From an uncultured Winogradskyella sp. (GTDB lineage Bacteria; Bacteroidota; Bacteroidia; Flavobacteriales; Flavobacteriaceae): a DNA stretch of 64,000 bases. Position 1 is the first letter of the stretch, and every line of letters starts with the position of its first letter. The notes below the pieces were generated by a model, which was not told the origin of the DNA, made no database searches, and saw only the letters and a list, made by a program, of their open reading frames with translations. The stretch spans positions 1-64,000 of the forward strand of contig NZ_CANMJY010000009.1 of NCBI RefSeq assembly GCF_947498345.1, read 5' to 3'. Positions 38,152 to 47,231 of this stretch are shown here, in pieces. The position numbers were made by a program, and so were the translations under genes.

Positions 38152-40130
38152 TGCCATTAGAAATTGATATTAATAAAGAAGAAAACTCTTTTGCATTATT
38201 TGGATTTGATGAAACTCTATTAAACAACAAAAGACTCTTATTTTCATTTAAAAGACTTGGTTATGAATTAGAAAATCAAGTAATTTCAATTCCGTTTCGT
38301 GAAGAAACCCAAATAAAAACTCTTCAAGAAGTCCAAAGATTACTAAAGAAATTTGATATAAGTTATTCAGCTTCAGAAGCAATAAAAGATGAATTAAAAT
38401 CATACCATAAAGAAGAAGAAAACTTTGAATTATTTAGTGAAAATGCAAAATCAATCCGAAATAACGAATTTAAAAAAAATGAACTTTTAATTCAACAATT
38501 TGACCAATTTCAAAACGTATTAAAAGATATAATGGATAGAAGACTCTATCCTCTTCAATTACTCTCTGCTTTCCATATGGCTTTTGCTCAAAACTCATGC
38601 AATTTTGCAGTTCCTGGAGCAGGAAAAACTTCTATCGTTTACGGAGCTTATGCGTATCTAAAAAGTTTACCAAATGAAGACCATAAGCACGTAGATAAAC
38701 TTCTTGTTATTGGTCCTCTTTCTTCATTTGCTCCTTGGGAAAATGAATACGAAGAATGCTTTGGAATAAAAACAAGTTCTTTTAGATTATCTGGGGACCC
38801 AAGCATTTCTTTTGAGAAAAAATTAGAACATTTTTACTCTCCAAATGCGCCTGAATTGTCACTTATTTTTCACGGAGGAGTTGATCGATTTCAAACTGAT
38901 ATTATTGACTTCTTAAAGCGAAATAAAACAATGGTAGTTGTAGATGAAGCTCACAGAATAAAGAACCCTGAAGGTGTTTGGGGAAGAAGCGTTACCGAAA
39001 TATCAAAAGAGGCCGTTTCAAGAGTTATTCTTACTGGAACACCTGTGCCAAATGGCTATCAAGATATTTTTAATCTATATAAGTTTATATACCCTTTTAA
39101 GTTTAAGCAAATACTCAAGTTCCATTATCACAATTTAGAAGATATGACCGCAAATAGTTCAATTGACTCCAATCGTGTACAGGAGTTAAAAGAAAATATT
39201 TCGCCATATTTTATCCGAATAAAAAAAGATGATTTAAAGCTTCCGCCAATTGAAGAAAACTATATTCAAATTGATATGGAACCATATCAACGAGAGATAT
39301 ATGATTTTATAGAATCTCAATACATTGAGCATTTTAAAGTAAATAGTTCAGCAACAGTTAAAGATGTTCTCAATAAGGCAAAACTTATTCGTTTAAGACA
39401 AGCAGCAACCAATCCTTCTTTACTATCCAAAACACTTAAAGATTCATTAGAAAATAACGAATTAACTGGTGAATATGACCCAAATGCAGTTTTTACTGCG
39501 GACACTGATGAGTTTGTAAATGATTCAGAATTCTTTAATAAAATAGTCAACTATTCAACTTTTGAAGTTCCTAAAAAGTTTGATGCCATTTTAAATACTC
39601 TTAAAACTAAAATTTTTCCTGAAAATGGAAAAGTCATTATTTGGACTATTTTTATTCAAAATGCTCTTGAACTTCAATCATATCTAAAGGATAATCATAT
39701 TAAATCAAAACTTCTAATTGGATTAGTTCCGCAAGATGAAAGGGAAATAACAATAAAAGCATTCAATAATCCTAAAAACGATGATTTTAGTGTAGTTATA
39801 GCTAACCCATTTTCTGTCGCAGAATCAATATCGCTTCATAAAGGTTGTCACAATGCCATTTATCTTGAAAGAGATTATAATTGCTCTAATTTTTTACAAT
39901 CTAAGGATCGAATACATAGAGTTGGATTAAATAACGACCAGATTACAAAATATTATTATTTCGTATCTACTAACTCTATAGATGAAGTAATTAATTCAAG
40001 GCTTCATTTAAAAATCCAACGAATGGAGGAAATAATAAACGATGAAATTCCTTTATTTAAGCAAATTGATGATAGCGATGAAACTGATATTATCAAAGAA
40101 CTGATTTCCAATTATGCTCAGAGAACTTAG
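38151..40130 (+). CDS. SNF2-family DNA helicase/translocase
   Basis: A 659-residue protein with an N-terminal ~130-residue region of unknown fold, followed by the two RecA lobes of a SNF2/SF2 ATPase. Walker A is PGAGKTS (155-161), motif Ia region LLVIGPLSSFAPWENE, DEAH box 265-268 (VVVDEAHRIKNP), motif III ILTGTPVPNGYQD, and motif VI QSKDRIHRVG. All motor motifs appear intact. In restriction-like systems such motors scan or translocate DNA and feed a nuclease; here the DUF3883 protein is the nearest candidate. Its 3' end overlaps the next gene by 17 bases. Confidence 0.92.
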   Translation: MPLEIDINKEENSFALFGFDETLLNNKRLLFSFKRLGYELENQVISIPFREETQIKTLQEVQRLLKKFDISYSASEAIKDELKSYHKEEENFELFSENAKSIRNNEFKKNELLIQQFDQFQNVLKDIMDRRLYPLQLLSAFHMAFAQNSCNFAVPGAGKTSIVYGAYAYLKSLPNEDHKHVDKLLVIGPLSSFAPWENEYEECFGIKTSSFRLSGDPSISFEKKLEHFYSPNAPELSLIFHGGVDRFQTDIIDFLKRNKTMVVVDEAHRIKNPEGVWGRSVTEISKEAVSRVILTGTPVPNGYQDIFNLYKFIYPFKFKQILKFHYHNLEDMTANSSIDSNRVQELKENISPYFIRIKKDDLKLPPIEENYIQIDMEPYQREIYDFIESQYIEHFKVNSSATVKDVLNKAKLIRLRQAATNPSLLSKTLKDSLENNELTGEYDPNAVFTADTDEFVNDSEFFNKIVNYSTFEVPKKFDAILNTLKTKIFPENGKVIIWTIFIQNALELQSYLKDNHIKSKLLIGLVPQDEREITIKAFNNPKNDDFSVVIANPFSVAESISLHKGCHNAIYLERDYNCSNFLQSKDRIHRVGLNNDQITKYYYFVSTNSIDEVINSRLHLKIQRMEEIINDEIPLFKQIDDSDETDIIKELISNYAQRT

Positions 40131-41085
40131 AAAATACAGCAATTTTGGGACTCCAAATTATTTCTTTGAATTACTTACCACACTTAAAAAAAATCAAGAT
40201 GTAAGTTTCCGACGAAGAGATATAGATAAACTTTTTTTTAATAAAATAATAGATGATAGAAGTGTTTTTGATGGGTGTGTTGAACTAGCATTAAAAATAG
40301 ATATACTGAATAATTCAGAGGGTTTGATCACTTTAAATACAGGAATTTATAATTATCTAAACAGTGTCAATCAAATGGTTGATAAATTTAATGAGCATTT
40401 ATTTCAAGCACTAAAGAATGATGATGAATTCCACAATATTTTTTGTTCAGAACATTTATCGCACGATATAATTTATAAATCACTACAAATCAATAATGCA
40501 GCTTTTGGATTAAAATACTCTAATTTCAAGCAACTACTTATTGATTTTAAAACAATTAAAAATCATCCTACACCACAAATTAATTGCTTCATTATAAATT
40601 CAAGGTATAAAAGGCTATTTGATAAATCTGTATTGCCTGAAATCAAAAAAAGAAAAATTGGAATTGAAGAGTTTCGCGAATCAATGGAACAAAAGCAAAT
40701 TTATGGAGAAGAAGCTGAAAAATTTGTATTGAATTTTGAAACTAAAAGATTAAATCAAAAAAAGAAGATTGATTGGGTAGCTGAGTATGTCGTAAACGCT
40801 GGTTATGACATTGCTTCCTATGATAATGAGTATGACGATAATCAGAATCGATTTATAGAAGTAAAATCATATGAAGGTGATACACCATACTTTTTTTGGT
40901 CCAAAAATGAATATGAAGTTGCTAAAGTCAAAAAAAATGAATATTGGATATATCTTGTGAATAGGAAAGAAATAAACAAAAAAAGCTATCACCCAATAAT
41001 GAAGCAGAACCCCTTTGAGTCTATTCTCAAAGATGATGAATGGGATAAACAAGTGGATAAATACAAAATTTCATTAATTTATTAG
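40114..41085 (+). CDS. DUF3883 (PD-(D/E)XK-like) protein, candidate restriction nuclease
   Basis: A 323-residue protein. The N-terminal ~180 residues are helical with a winged-helix-like look (FRRRDIDKLFF). The C-terminal DUF3883 domain (about 196-290) has GEEAEKFVLNFE, GYDI (Asp232), FIEVKS (Glu249-x-Lys251) and later YWIYLVNRKE. This D...E-x-K arrangement matches the PD-(D/E)XK nuclease core, so it is the probable DNA-cleaving subunit. It is the last gene of the operon, and its stop is 4 bases from that of the convergent adenine methyltransferase. No terminator separates them. Confidence 0.83.
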   Translation: MLRELRKYSNFGTPNYFFELLTTLKKNQDVSFRRRDIDKLFFNKIIDDRSVFDGCVELALKIDILNNSEGLITLNTGIYNYLNSVNQMVDKFNEHLFQALKNDDEFHNIFCSEHLSHDIIYKSLQINNAAFGLKYSNFKQLLIDFKTIKNHPTPQINCFIINSRYKRLFDKSVLPEIKKRKIGIEEFRESMEQKQIYGEEAEKFVLNFETKRLNQKKKIDWVAEYVVNAGYDIASYDNEYDDNQNRFIEVKSYEGDTPYFFWSKNEYEVAKVKKNEYWIYLVNRKEINKKSYHPIMKQNPFESILKDDEWDKQVDKYKISLIY

Positions 41086-41089
41086 TTTA

Positions 41090-41791
41090 CTAGTTAAAAA
41101 CAAACAACCGCTCCACACTCTCTTTAGTGGATAGGTTTTTAGCATGCCAGGAGAAGGTGGTTTTAGCACCTTTTTCCCAAATGCAGGTAAAGTCTTCAGG
41201 AGCCTTATATTCACTTATAAAAACCTGGTGACCTGCTTTACTTTGTTGGCGACACCAGTCCCAAAATACATCATGGTCAAACCCATCTCTGTATTTGGTG
41301 GTCGCTGCATAAGGAGGGTCGCAGTAAATGATACTGTTTTCTGGTATTTCTAAATCGAGATAGGATTGACATGAGAGTTGTACGCCTTCTAAGCTGGGCA
41401 CTTGTTTGGTAATGTTTCGATAATGTTCAGACCAATAATCGCGCTTCCCTTGTTTATCGCGTCGGTAACCTGCAAACCATTTACCTCCAAACGAATTAAA
41501 GCCAACATAAGCGACCAGATGTTTTGGGTATTCCTCTGGCTTATATTTAATATGTCTATACTCGTCTTCACTTACGGATTTTGGCGGATCCCAATGGTCA
41601 TAAATCAAAGCTTGCCACATGGCCATGAGTTCCTCGTGTTGGTCATTAGCAATGCGGATGCCATCGACCTTGTCTATCATATTCATACCACCAGCAAAAG
41701 GTTCGAGATAGACTTGGTTAGGTTGCCTGTCCTTTAAAATAATGGGTAATAAGTCTTTGGCAAAACGTGCCTTGCTTCCCATGTACTTCAT
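41090..41791 (-). CDS. D12-class adenine-N6 DNA methyltransferase
   Basis: I chose ATG 41789-41791 (KYMGSKARFAKDLLP follows), which lies just after the brnQ stop, over an in-frame start at 41821 inside brnQ. Motif I is YLEPFAGGMNM and the catalytic motif is DPPY (in IIYCDPPYAATTKY), as in Dam and T4 Dam. The protein has 233 residues, with the phage-like features NSFGGKWFAGYRRD and WHAKNLSTKESVERLFVFN. No partner nuclease is adjacent except the convergent defence operon. Two 60-base lines counted by hand give 43-45% GC, higher than its neighbours, which hints at recent transfer, perhaps from a phage. Confidence 0.9.
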   Translation of the reverse strand: MKYMGSKARFAKDLLPIILKDRQPNQVYLEPFAGGMNMIDKVDGIRIANDQHEELMAMWQALIYDHWDPPKSVSEDEYRHIKYKPEEYPKHLVAYVGFNSFGGKWFAGYRRDKQGKRDYWSEHYRNITKQVPSLEGVQLSCQSYLDLEIPENSIIYCDPPYAATTKYRDGFDHDVFWDWCRQQSKAGHQVFISEYKAPEDFTCIWEKGAKTTFSWHAKNLSTKESVERLFVFN

Positions 41792-41792
41792 C

Positions 41793-43097
41793 TTAAATAT
41801 CCTTTTGTTTTGGTTGCACAAGCGCTGTAATCACCAAAGCTAATACTGCTGGTAAGACCCAACCCAAATTATATTTTGCCAAAGGAATAATTTCTACAAT
41901 AGAATCTAAGCTTCCTTTTGATAAAATAAAACTTAAAAAATCAGGAATGCTAAAAATAAAGGTCACCATAACTACAGCTCTAAACACTAATGGTGTTGCT
42001 ATGCGATTAGGCAGCACATTTAAAATTATAAGAACAATTGTAATTGGATAAATAAACATCAATACTGGCAGTGCAATATGAATAATAGTATTAAAATCTA
42101 ATTGCCCAACTCCAACTCCTGCAATACACGCAATAACAGCGGTGATGATATAAGCGGTATTCGATTTATTGAACAAGCCTCTAAAATAATCTGCTGTTCC
42201 AGCCACAATACCAACCGCTGTGGTAAAACATGCCAGAGAGATGAGAATACTCAAAACGGTATTTCCAAAATTACCTAAAGCGGCAATACTAATCCCTCGT
42301 AATAAACTAGCACGTTGCATATCAGAACTTAAGGCTGTATCCACTTTAATCTCAGAGCCATAATAAGCGCCTGTAGCTATAAGTCCTGCATAAATAATAA
42401 ACAAACCTCCACCTGCTATAAAACCAGATTGTCGTATGAGTTTGCGTTTAGATTCAAACTGACTCACCTTCATATTTTTAAAATTGAGCGACACAATAAT
42501 CACAGCTCCAACAACCACAGCTCCAATGGCATCAAAGGTTTGGTAACCTTCCAAAATTCCTGAAACCAAAGGCGTTTTAAATGTTGATGTTCCTGTTGTA
42601 AAAGCCGAAGACGATAAACCTATACTAATCACTGCCAAAAGCATGATGACAATAAATGGCGTTAAAAACTTTCCGATTAAATTCAGAATCTTAGAACGGT
42701 TCAAAACAAACACCAAAACCAAAGCGAAGTAAATAGCACTGGTCAATAATGGGCTCGTTCCAAAGGCTGGATGAATCGCAATTTCGTGCGTTGCGGAAGC
42801 TGTTCGTGGAGAAGGAATTGCTACCGAAATGATATAAACAATAACACAATAAACAGAGCTGAACCAAGGCGAGACCTTTTTTCCAAAATTGTACATCGTG
42901 CCTTGTAATTTCGAATGTGCTAAAATCCCTATAATCGGAATGAGCACTGCTGTAATCATAAAACCTATAGTCACCCAAAGCCAGTTATCACCTGCATTAT
43001 AACCTAATAATGGAGGTAATAACAAGTTTCCTGCTCCAAAAAAAAGCGAGAATAAAGCAAAACTTGTGACTAAAAGTTCTTTGCGTTGTATGTTCAC
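41793..43097 (-). CDS. brnQ: Branched-chain amino acid transport system II carrier protein
   Basis: A 434-residue inner-membrane symporter with about twelve helices. It begins with a conserved LFSLFFGAGNLLLPPLLG signature of the LIVCS family and has IPSPRTASATHEIAI in the next region. It imports Leu, Ile or Val with Na+ or H+. The upstream serine hydrolase gene ends one base before its start codon and the adenine methyltransferase begins right after it, so the three probably form one operon. Confidence 0.93.
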   Translation of the reverse strand: MNIQRKELLVTSFALFSLFFGAGNLLLPPLLGYNAGDNWLWVTIGFMITAVLIPIIGILAHSKLQGTMYNFGKKVSPWFSSVYCVIVYIISVAIPSPRTASATHEIAIHPAFGTSPLLTSAIYFALVLVFVLNRSKILNLIGKFLTPFIVIMLLAVISIGLSSSAFTTGTSTFKTPLVSGILEGYQTFDAIGAVVVGAVIIVSLNFKNMKVSQFESKRKLIRQSGFIAGGGLFIIYAGLIATGAYYGSEIKVDTALSSDMQRASLLRGISIAALGNFGNTVLSILISLACFTTAVGIVAGTADYFRGLFNKSNTAYIITAVIACIAGVGVGQLDFNTIIHIALPVLMFIYPITIVLIILNVLPNRIATPLVFRAVVMVTFIFSIPDFLSFILSKGSLDSIVEIIPLAKYNLGWVLPAVLALVITALVQPKQKDI

Positions 43098-44648
43098 TTA
43101 GTTGGTCTTTGCAAGTTCTAAATCATGGAAATCGAAACTAAAATCTGTTATAGGCGCTATGTATTTCATAGTAGCAGAAACGGCATTCCCCTTTTCATCA
43201 AAAGTAAACTGAACAAAGACATCGGCATCATAACTTCGATCGTTCCACTTGGCTACAAAAGTCGTTGCATTATAGGGTAATAATTCTCCAAACAATCTTG
43301 GAGAGCGTTTGCATTCAATCTTAAACTTATACCCATTAATATCCGTAATAATTATGTCACCAAACCAATCGTCAGTGTATGTGCCTTCAATTGATTTTGG
43401 AGTTGGGAAAGTAGCTCTTTGCAAGTTTTCAACCTTAGCATAAACATCAGCTTTTATGCTGTCATTATATTTTAAGTAGTTGGCATTTCGAGCACCCAAC
43501 ATTGTTAACCAATCTCTATTTTCATAACCCAAATACGAATCTTTAATGGTATTGGTAATGGTGTTAAACGCCGAACCATTCATCTGATTGGTTAAGACTA
43601 CGATGGCTAAATCTAAATCTGGAATCATGGTAAATTGTGTCACAGTCCCAATCAAGCCTCCTGTATGATAGACTTGTTTGTGGCCTCCTTTAACGTCAGT
43701 GACAAACCAACCCAATCCGTATCCTCTAAAATTAGAGTTATACCAATCTCCTTTTCTAACAGACAACGGAGTTTGCAATTGCCATAACTCATGAAATAGG
43801 CGTTCATCTAATAAGCGTTCTCCACTTTCCGTCACAGCATCATTCATTAAGAATTTTGCCCAGGTCATCATATCATGCACATTACTCACAATACCACCAG
43901 CAGCATTTGCCGTTTCACTCCAATCATGCGGAATTTGAATCACCTTACCTTCTGCTCTGGTATGTGCATCAATAATGTTAGACTTATCAGTGACTCTATT
44001 GTAGGATGCTTTGGAATTTTTCATCCCAACAGGTTTCATAATCTTGGATTCGATAAATTCTTCCCAAGACAAACCGCTCACACGCTTCAACACTTCACCT
44101 GCAATAATGAACATGTTATTGTTATAAGCAAACTTGCTTCTAAAAGAGGTTTCAGGCTCTAAATATTTGACATTATTGATTACATCCTGTACTGTAAAAT
44201 CATTGCCTTCTGGAAAGAACATTAAATCTCCTGCACCTAATCCCATGCCACTGCGATGTGTCACCAAATCTCTAACCGTAAAATTTTCAGTAACCCAGGA
44301 ATCGTGTAATTGAAATTCTGGAATATACTTACGCACAGGATCATCCCACTTTAATTTCCCGGCATCCACCATCATGGCTAAAGCAAAACAGGTAAAGCCT
44401 TTACTGTTAGAAGCCACACCAACTAAGGTGTTAGAATTCATATCCTTTTTAGTTGTCAATGAGCGTACACCATGGCCTTTCGCATAGACTTCTTTCCCAT
44501 CTTTAAATATTCCAACAGAAATACCAGGAACGTCAAAAGTGATAAGTGTTTCTTTAATCAGTTTATCGAGTTCTGCCTCTTCCATTTGAGCAGATACAGT
44601 CATACTACTTAAGACAAAAACTAAGATCAATAATCGTTTTAAAATCAT
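43098..44648 (-). CDS. Secreted serine hydrolase, beta-lactamase class C-like
   Basis: A signal peptide (ending MTVSAQ) precedes a 330-residue beta-lactamase/transpeptidase-like domain. The SxxK catalytic motif is SNSK in VGVASNSKGF, the YxN-type motif lies in FAYNNNMFIIAGE, and the third motif is HTGG. The C-terminal ~110 residues (IEGTYTDDWFGDIIIT) match DUF3471. Such proteins are usually D-aminopeptidases, esterases or peptidases of small substrates. Resistance to beta-lactams should not be inferred. It is co-transcribed with brnQ. Confidence 0.9.
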   Translation of the reverse strand: MILKRLLILVFVLSSMTVSAQMEEAELDKLIKETLITFDVPGISVGIFKDGKEVYAKGHGVRSLTTKKDMNSNTLVGVASNSKGFTCFALAMMVDAGKLKWDDPVRKYIPEFQLHDSWVTENFTVRDLVTHRSGMGLGAGDLMFFPEGNDFTVQDVINNVKYLEPETSFRSKFAYNNNMFIIAGEVLKRVSGLSWEEFIESKIMKPVGMKNSKASYNRVTDKSNIIDAHTRAEGKVIQIPHDWSETANAAGGIVSNVHDMMTWAKFLMNDAVTESGERLLDERLFHELWQLQTPLSVRKGDWYNSNFRGYGLGWFVTDVKGGHKQVYHTGGLIGTVTQFTMIPDLDLAIVVLTNQMNGSAFNTITNTIKDSYLGYENRDWLTMLGARNANYLKYNDSIKADVYAKVENLQRATFPTPKSIEGTYTDDWFGDIIITDINGYKFKIECKRSPRLFGELLPYNATTFVAKWNDRSYDADVFVQFTFDEKGNAVSATMKYIAPITDFSFDFHDLELAKTN

Positions 44649-44728
44649 GTGAATTTTGATTTATAATGAGAAGCTTCAAATATACTAAATGTTAGTGATG
44701 ATTAGTCTGTTAAAATAATTTCAAAACC

Positions 44729-44736
44729 TATCTTTG
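44729..44736 (+). promoter_or_regulatory. -7 promoter element (TATCTTTG) directly before a GTG start
   Basis: Exact TAnnTTTG match. Only five bases separate it from the GTG at 44742. With the usual start point 4-7 bases downstream of this element, the mRNA would begin at or next to the start codon. Confidence 0.65.
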
Positions 44737-44741
44737 CATTT

Positions 44742-45512
44742 GTGATTTTAGACTATAAAAACAGTAATATTCATTATACTGAATCTGGCAAAGGTTCCGT
44801 GATTGTCTTGTTACATGGTTTTTTGGAAACCAGTACAATGTGGACCGAATTTATTCCAGAATTAACTAAAAACAATCGCGTTATTTGTGTTGATTTATTG
44901 GGTCATGGACAAACCGATTGTGTAGGTTATGTACATACTATGGAAAACATGGCCAAAGCTGTTCATAGTGTTTTAAATCATTTAAAAATTAAAAGGGCAA
45001 AATTTATTGGACATTCTATGGGAGGTTATGTAGCATTAGCTGAAGAACAGCCTCATCTTTTTGAAGGTTTGTGTTTGATGAATTCTACATTTGAAGCAGA
45101 TACTGAAGTGCGAAAGTTAATGAGGACACGTGCTATAAAAATGGCGCATACTAATTATGAGAATTTAGTGCGTATGTCTTTTGCTAATTTATTTGCCCCA
45201 AAAAGCAAAATAACCTATAAACAAGATTACGAGGAAGCTTTACAAATTGCTTTAAAAACTTCGGTGCAAGGTTACATAGCAGCACAAGAAGGAATGATTC
45301 TAAGACCAAATCGGTTAAAGATTTTTAAGCAGCTCGATGGTGAAAAACTTATCTTAACAGGAAGCAAAGACGCACTAATTAATCCGGATAAGATTAAAGC
45401 TCAAATAAAAAACACGTCTATTAATCATGGAGAATTATCTGAAGGTCATATGAGTCATATTGAAAATAAATCAGATTTATCCTACTTTTTAAAACATTTT
45501 ATCGAAAAATAA
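44742..45512 (+). CDS. Alpha/beta hydrolase
   Basis: A 256-residue alpha/beta-hydrolase-fold enzyme. It has the oxyanion segment LLHGFLETSTMW, the nucleophile elbow GHSMGG (catalytic Ser), a late Asp in LTGSKDALINPD and the catalytic His in EGHMSHIE. The cap domain lies at about residues 120-185. The start is GTG (no ATG is available before the first beta strand). The substrate is unknown; it is probably a small ester or thioester. Confidence 0.9.
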   Translation: MILDYKNSNIHYTESGKGSVIVLLHGFLETSTMWTEFIPELTKNNRVICVDLLGHGQTDCVGYVHTMENMAKAVHSVLNHLKIKRAKFIGHSMGGYVALAEEQPHLFEGLCLMNSTFEADTEVRKLMRTRAIKMAHTNYENLVRMSFANLFAPKSKITYKQDYEEALQIALKTSVQGYIAAQEGMILRPNRLKIFKQLDGEKLILTGSKDALINPDKIKAQIKNTSINHGELSEGHMSHIENKSDLSYFLKHFIEK

Positions 45513-45589
45513 AACTCTTTGGCGTTTTTTTGATATTTTTTTTCCTAAGTTTATCCCACTGAAACAAATCTAGCTTAAACAACCTACTT

Positions 45590-45829
45590 ATGCCTAATAA
45601 ATTATATTGCGACTTTTTTGGCCATAATTACGAAGTGACAAAGAAGGTAACCAACCACGTTAAAGAATATACTTGTACACGTTGTAAAAAACAACTCACC
45701 ACTAATAGCAATGGTAAGCTTACAGAATTGACTCCAAAATTTCAAGAAATAAATTCTGCTTTAGAGCGTATTTATAACAACAGAATGATGCGTTTGAAGC
45801 AGAAATCAATCAGTTCATCGATTTGTTGA
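45590..45829 (+). CDS. Small C-x4-H-x16-C-x2-C protein (paralogue 1)
   Basis: A 79-residue protein with Cys7, His12, Cys29 and Cys32, a spacing that fits a one-zinc ribbon. Motifs are FFGHNYEV, KEYTCTRCKK and LTPKFQEINSAL. The opening resembles DUF1660-type small phage-related proteins (C-x-L-F-G-H). Two more copies lie in this window, at 45913 and 51827, with identical Cys/His spacing. Function is unknown; nucleic acid or protein binding is a guess. The charged C-terminal helix (ALERIYNNRMMRLKQK) differs most between copies. Confidence 0.75.
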   Translation: MPNKLYCDFFGHNYEVTKKVTNHVKEYTCTRCKKQLTTNSNGKLTELTPKFQEINSALERIYNNRMMRLKQKSISSSIC

Positions 45830-45912
45830 TTGTTAATAACCTGTGAATAACTTGTTTTCTTATATTTAAGTATCCTAATTGATCTTAATCTCTATAAGAC
45901 TACGAAGTTAAA

Positions 45913-46143
45913 ATGAAAAATGTTTACTGCTCATTATTTGGTCATGATTATTCAGTATCAAAAAATGTGACTTACCACGTAAAAGAATACAAGTGCAAAA
46001 ACTGCAAGTCAGAAATGACTATAGATGGTAACGGAAAATTCATTCCGCTAACGCCAAAATTCAAAGAAATAAATTCAGTATTAAATCGCGTTCATAACAA
46101 ACGCTTAGAGAGAAGTCAAAAGCTTCTTATGATGGATTTTTAA
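45913..46143 (+). CDS. Small C-x4-H-x16-C-x2-C protein (paralogue 2)
   Basis: A 76-residue protein, the closest relative of the preceding gene and probably a tandem duplicate. Cys6, His11, Cys28 and Cys31 keep the same spacing, and LTPKFKEINSVLNRVHNKR matches the helix of the first copy. Its last 17 bases overlap the 3' end of thiL on the other strand. Confidence 0.75.
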   Translation: MKNVYCSLFGHDYSVSKNVTYHVKEYKCKNCKSEMTIDGNGKFIPLTPKFKEINSVLNRVHNKRLERSQKLLMMDF

Positions 46144-47179
46144 GCGCATTCCATCCTTTTGCAATTATCGGTATTTTCTCCTCAGCTCTTGTTACCAAGT
46201 GCATTCCTCTATCTTGTTCAGTCATATAACCTATAACCGTAAGATTTGGGTTTCCTTTTATCTTTGGAAAATCTTCTTGAGAAATCGTCATTAATAATTC
46301 GTAATCCTCACCACCATTTAAAGCTATTGTGGTGCTATCTATATTGAATTCTTCGCAAGTAGAAATTACCTGAGGGTCTAATGGGATTTTATTTTCGTAT
46401 ACATCAACACCAACTTTACTTTGTTTACACAAATGAATAACCTCAGAAGATAATCCATCGCTTATGTCTATCATACTGGTTGGTTTTACTTCAAGTGTAT
46501 GCAATAACTCTACAATATCTTTTCTGGCTTCTGGTTTCAACTGACGTTCAACAATATAGCTGTACATGGAGAGGTCAGGTTGATTGTTTGGATTAACTTT
46601 AAAGACCTCTTTTTCGCGTTCTAGCACTTGTAATCCCATGTAGGCACCACCTATATCTCCAGAAACTACTAGCAAATCATTAGGTTTGGCACCAGAGCGC
46701 AATACTTTATTATCCTTGTCAACTTCACCTATTGCTGTAACAGAAATAACCAGTCCAGAAGTTGAAGACGTTGTGTCTCCTCCGACAACATCTATATTAT
46801 ATAATTTAGCAGCGGTAGTTATACCAGCATAGATTTCTTCTAGGGCTTCTAAAGGAAAACGGTTAGAAACAGCAATCGATACCGTAACTTGAGTGGCCTT
46901 GGCATTCATTGCATAAATATCAGATAAATTTACTATTATAGCTTTGTAACCTAAATGTTTTAATGGTACATAGCTTAGATCAAAATGCACTCCCTCAACC
47001 AACAAGTCTGTAGAAACAACAATGTCTTTATTCTTAAAATTTAAAACTGCAGCATCATCACCTATACCTTTCACAGTAGATTTTTGAGTGACTTCAAAAT
47101 GTTCAGTAAGGTGCTCAATGAGTTTAAATTCACCTAATTCACTCAATGGTGTACGTTTCGGATTTTTATCTTCTATCAT
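46127..47179 (-). CDS. thiL: Thiamine-phosphate kinase
   Basis: A 350-residue ATP-dependent kinase that converts thiamine phosphate into thiamine diphosphate, the active cofactor. It shows KGIGDDAAVL, the STDLLVEGVHFD substrate segment, VGGDTTSS and SMIDISDGLSSE, all typical of the PurM/ThiL fold. No other thiamine genes or TPP riboswitch are nearby. A -7 element sits 4 bases before the ATG, leaving no room for a riboswitch in the leader. Confidence 0.95.
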   Translation of the reverse strand: MIEDKNPKRTPLSELGEFKLIEHLTEHFEVTQKSTVKGIGDDAAVLNFKNKDIVVSTDLLVEGVHFDLSYVPLKHLGYKAIIVNLSDIYAMNAKATQVTVSIAVSNRFPLEALEEIYAGITTAAKLYNIDVVGGDTTSSTSGLVISVTAIGEVDKDNKVLRSGAKPNDLLVVSGDIGGAYMGLQVLEREKEVFKVNPNNQPDLSMYSYIVERQLKPEARKDIVELLHTLEVKPTSMIDISDGLSSEVIHLCKQSKVGVDVYENKIPLDPQVISTCEEFNIDSTTIALNGGEDYELLMTISQEDFPKIKGNPNLTVIGYMTEQDRGMHLVTRAEEKIPIIAKGWNALKNPS

Positions 47180-47183
47180 ATTG

Positions 47184-47191
47184 CAAAAGTA
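47184..47191 (-). promoter_or_regulatory. -7 promoter element (TACTTTTG) directly before thiL
   Basis: Exact TAnnTTTG match on the minus strand, separated from the thiL ATG (47179) by only four bases. A leaderless thiL transcript is expected. Confidence 0.65.
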
Positions 47192-47231
47192 TTATGCTTT
47201 TTTAAATAATTTAGTGATAATTAGCGTTAAT

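Noticed and set aside
35027-41085. Assignment of the defence operon to DISARM, BREX or a classic type I restriction system
   Set aside because: No DUF1998 (drmB), PLD nuclease (drmC), PglZ, BrxC, HsdS or HsdR-like protein is present. Sharing a C5 methylase and a helicase is not enough.
41144-41737. Open frames opposite the adenine methyltransferase
   Set aside because: They lie antisense to a gene with clear catalytic motifs and show no independent support.
43098-44648. Beta-lactam resistance gene
   Set aside because: The fold is class C-like, but DUF3471 at the C-terminus and the operon with brnQ fit a general serine hydrolase; no resistance can be claimed.
47180-47183. TPP riboswitch in front of thiL
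   Set aside because: Only four bases separate the -7 element from the start codon, leaving no room for an aptamer.
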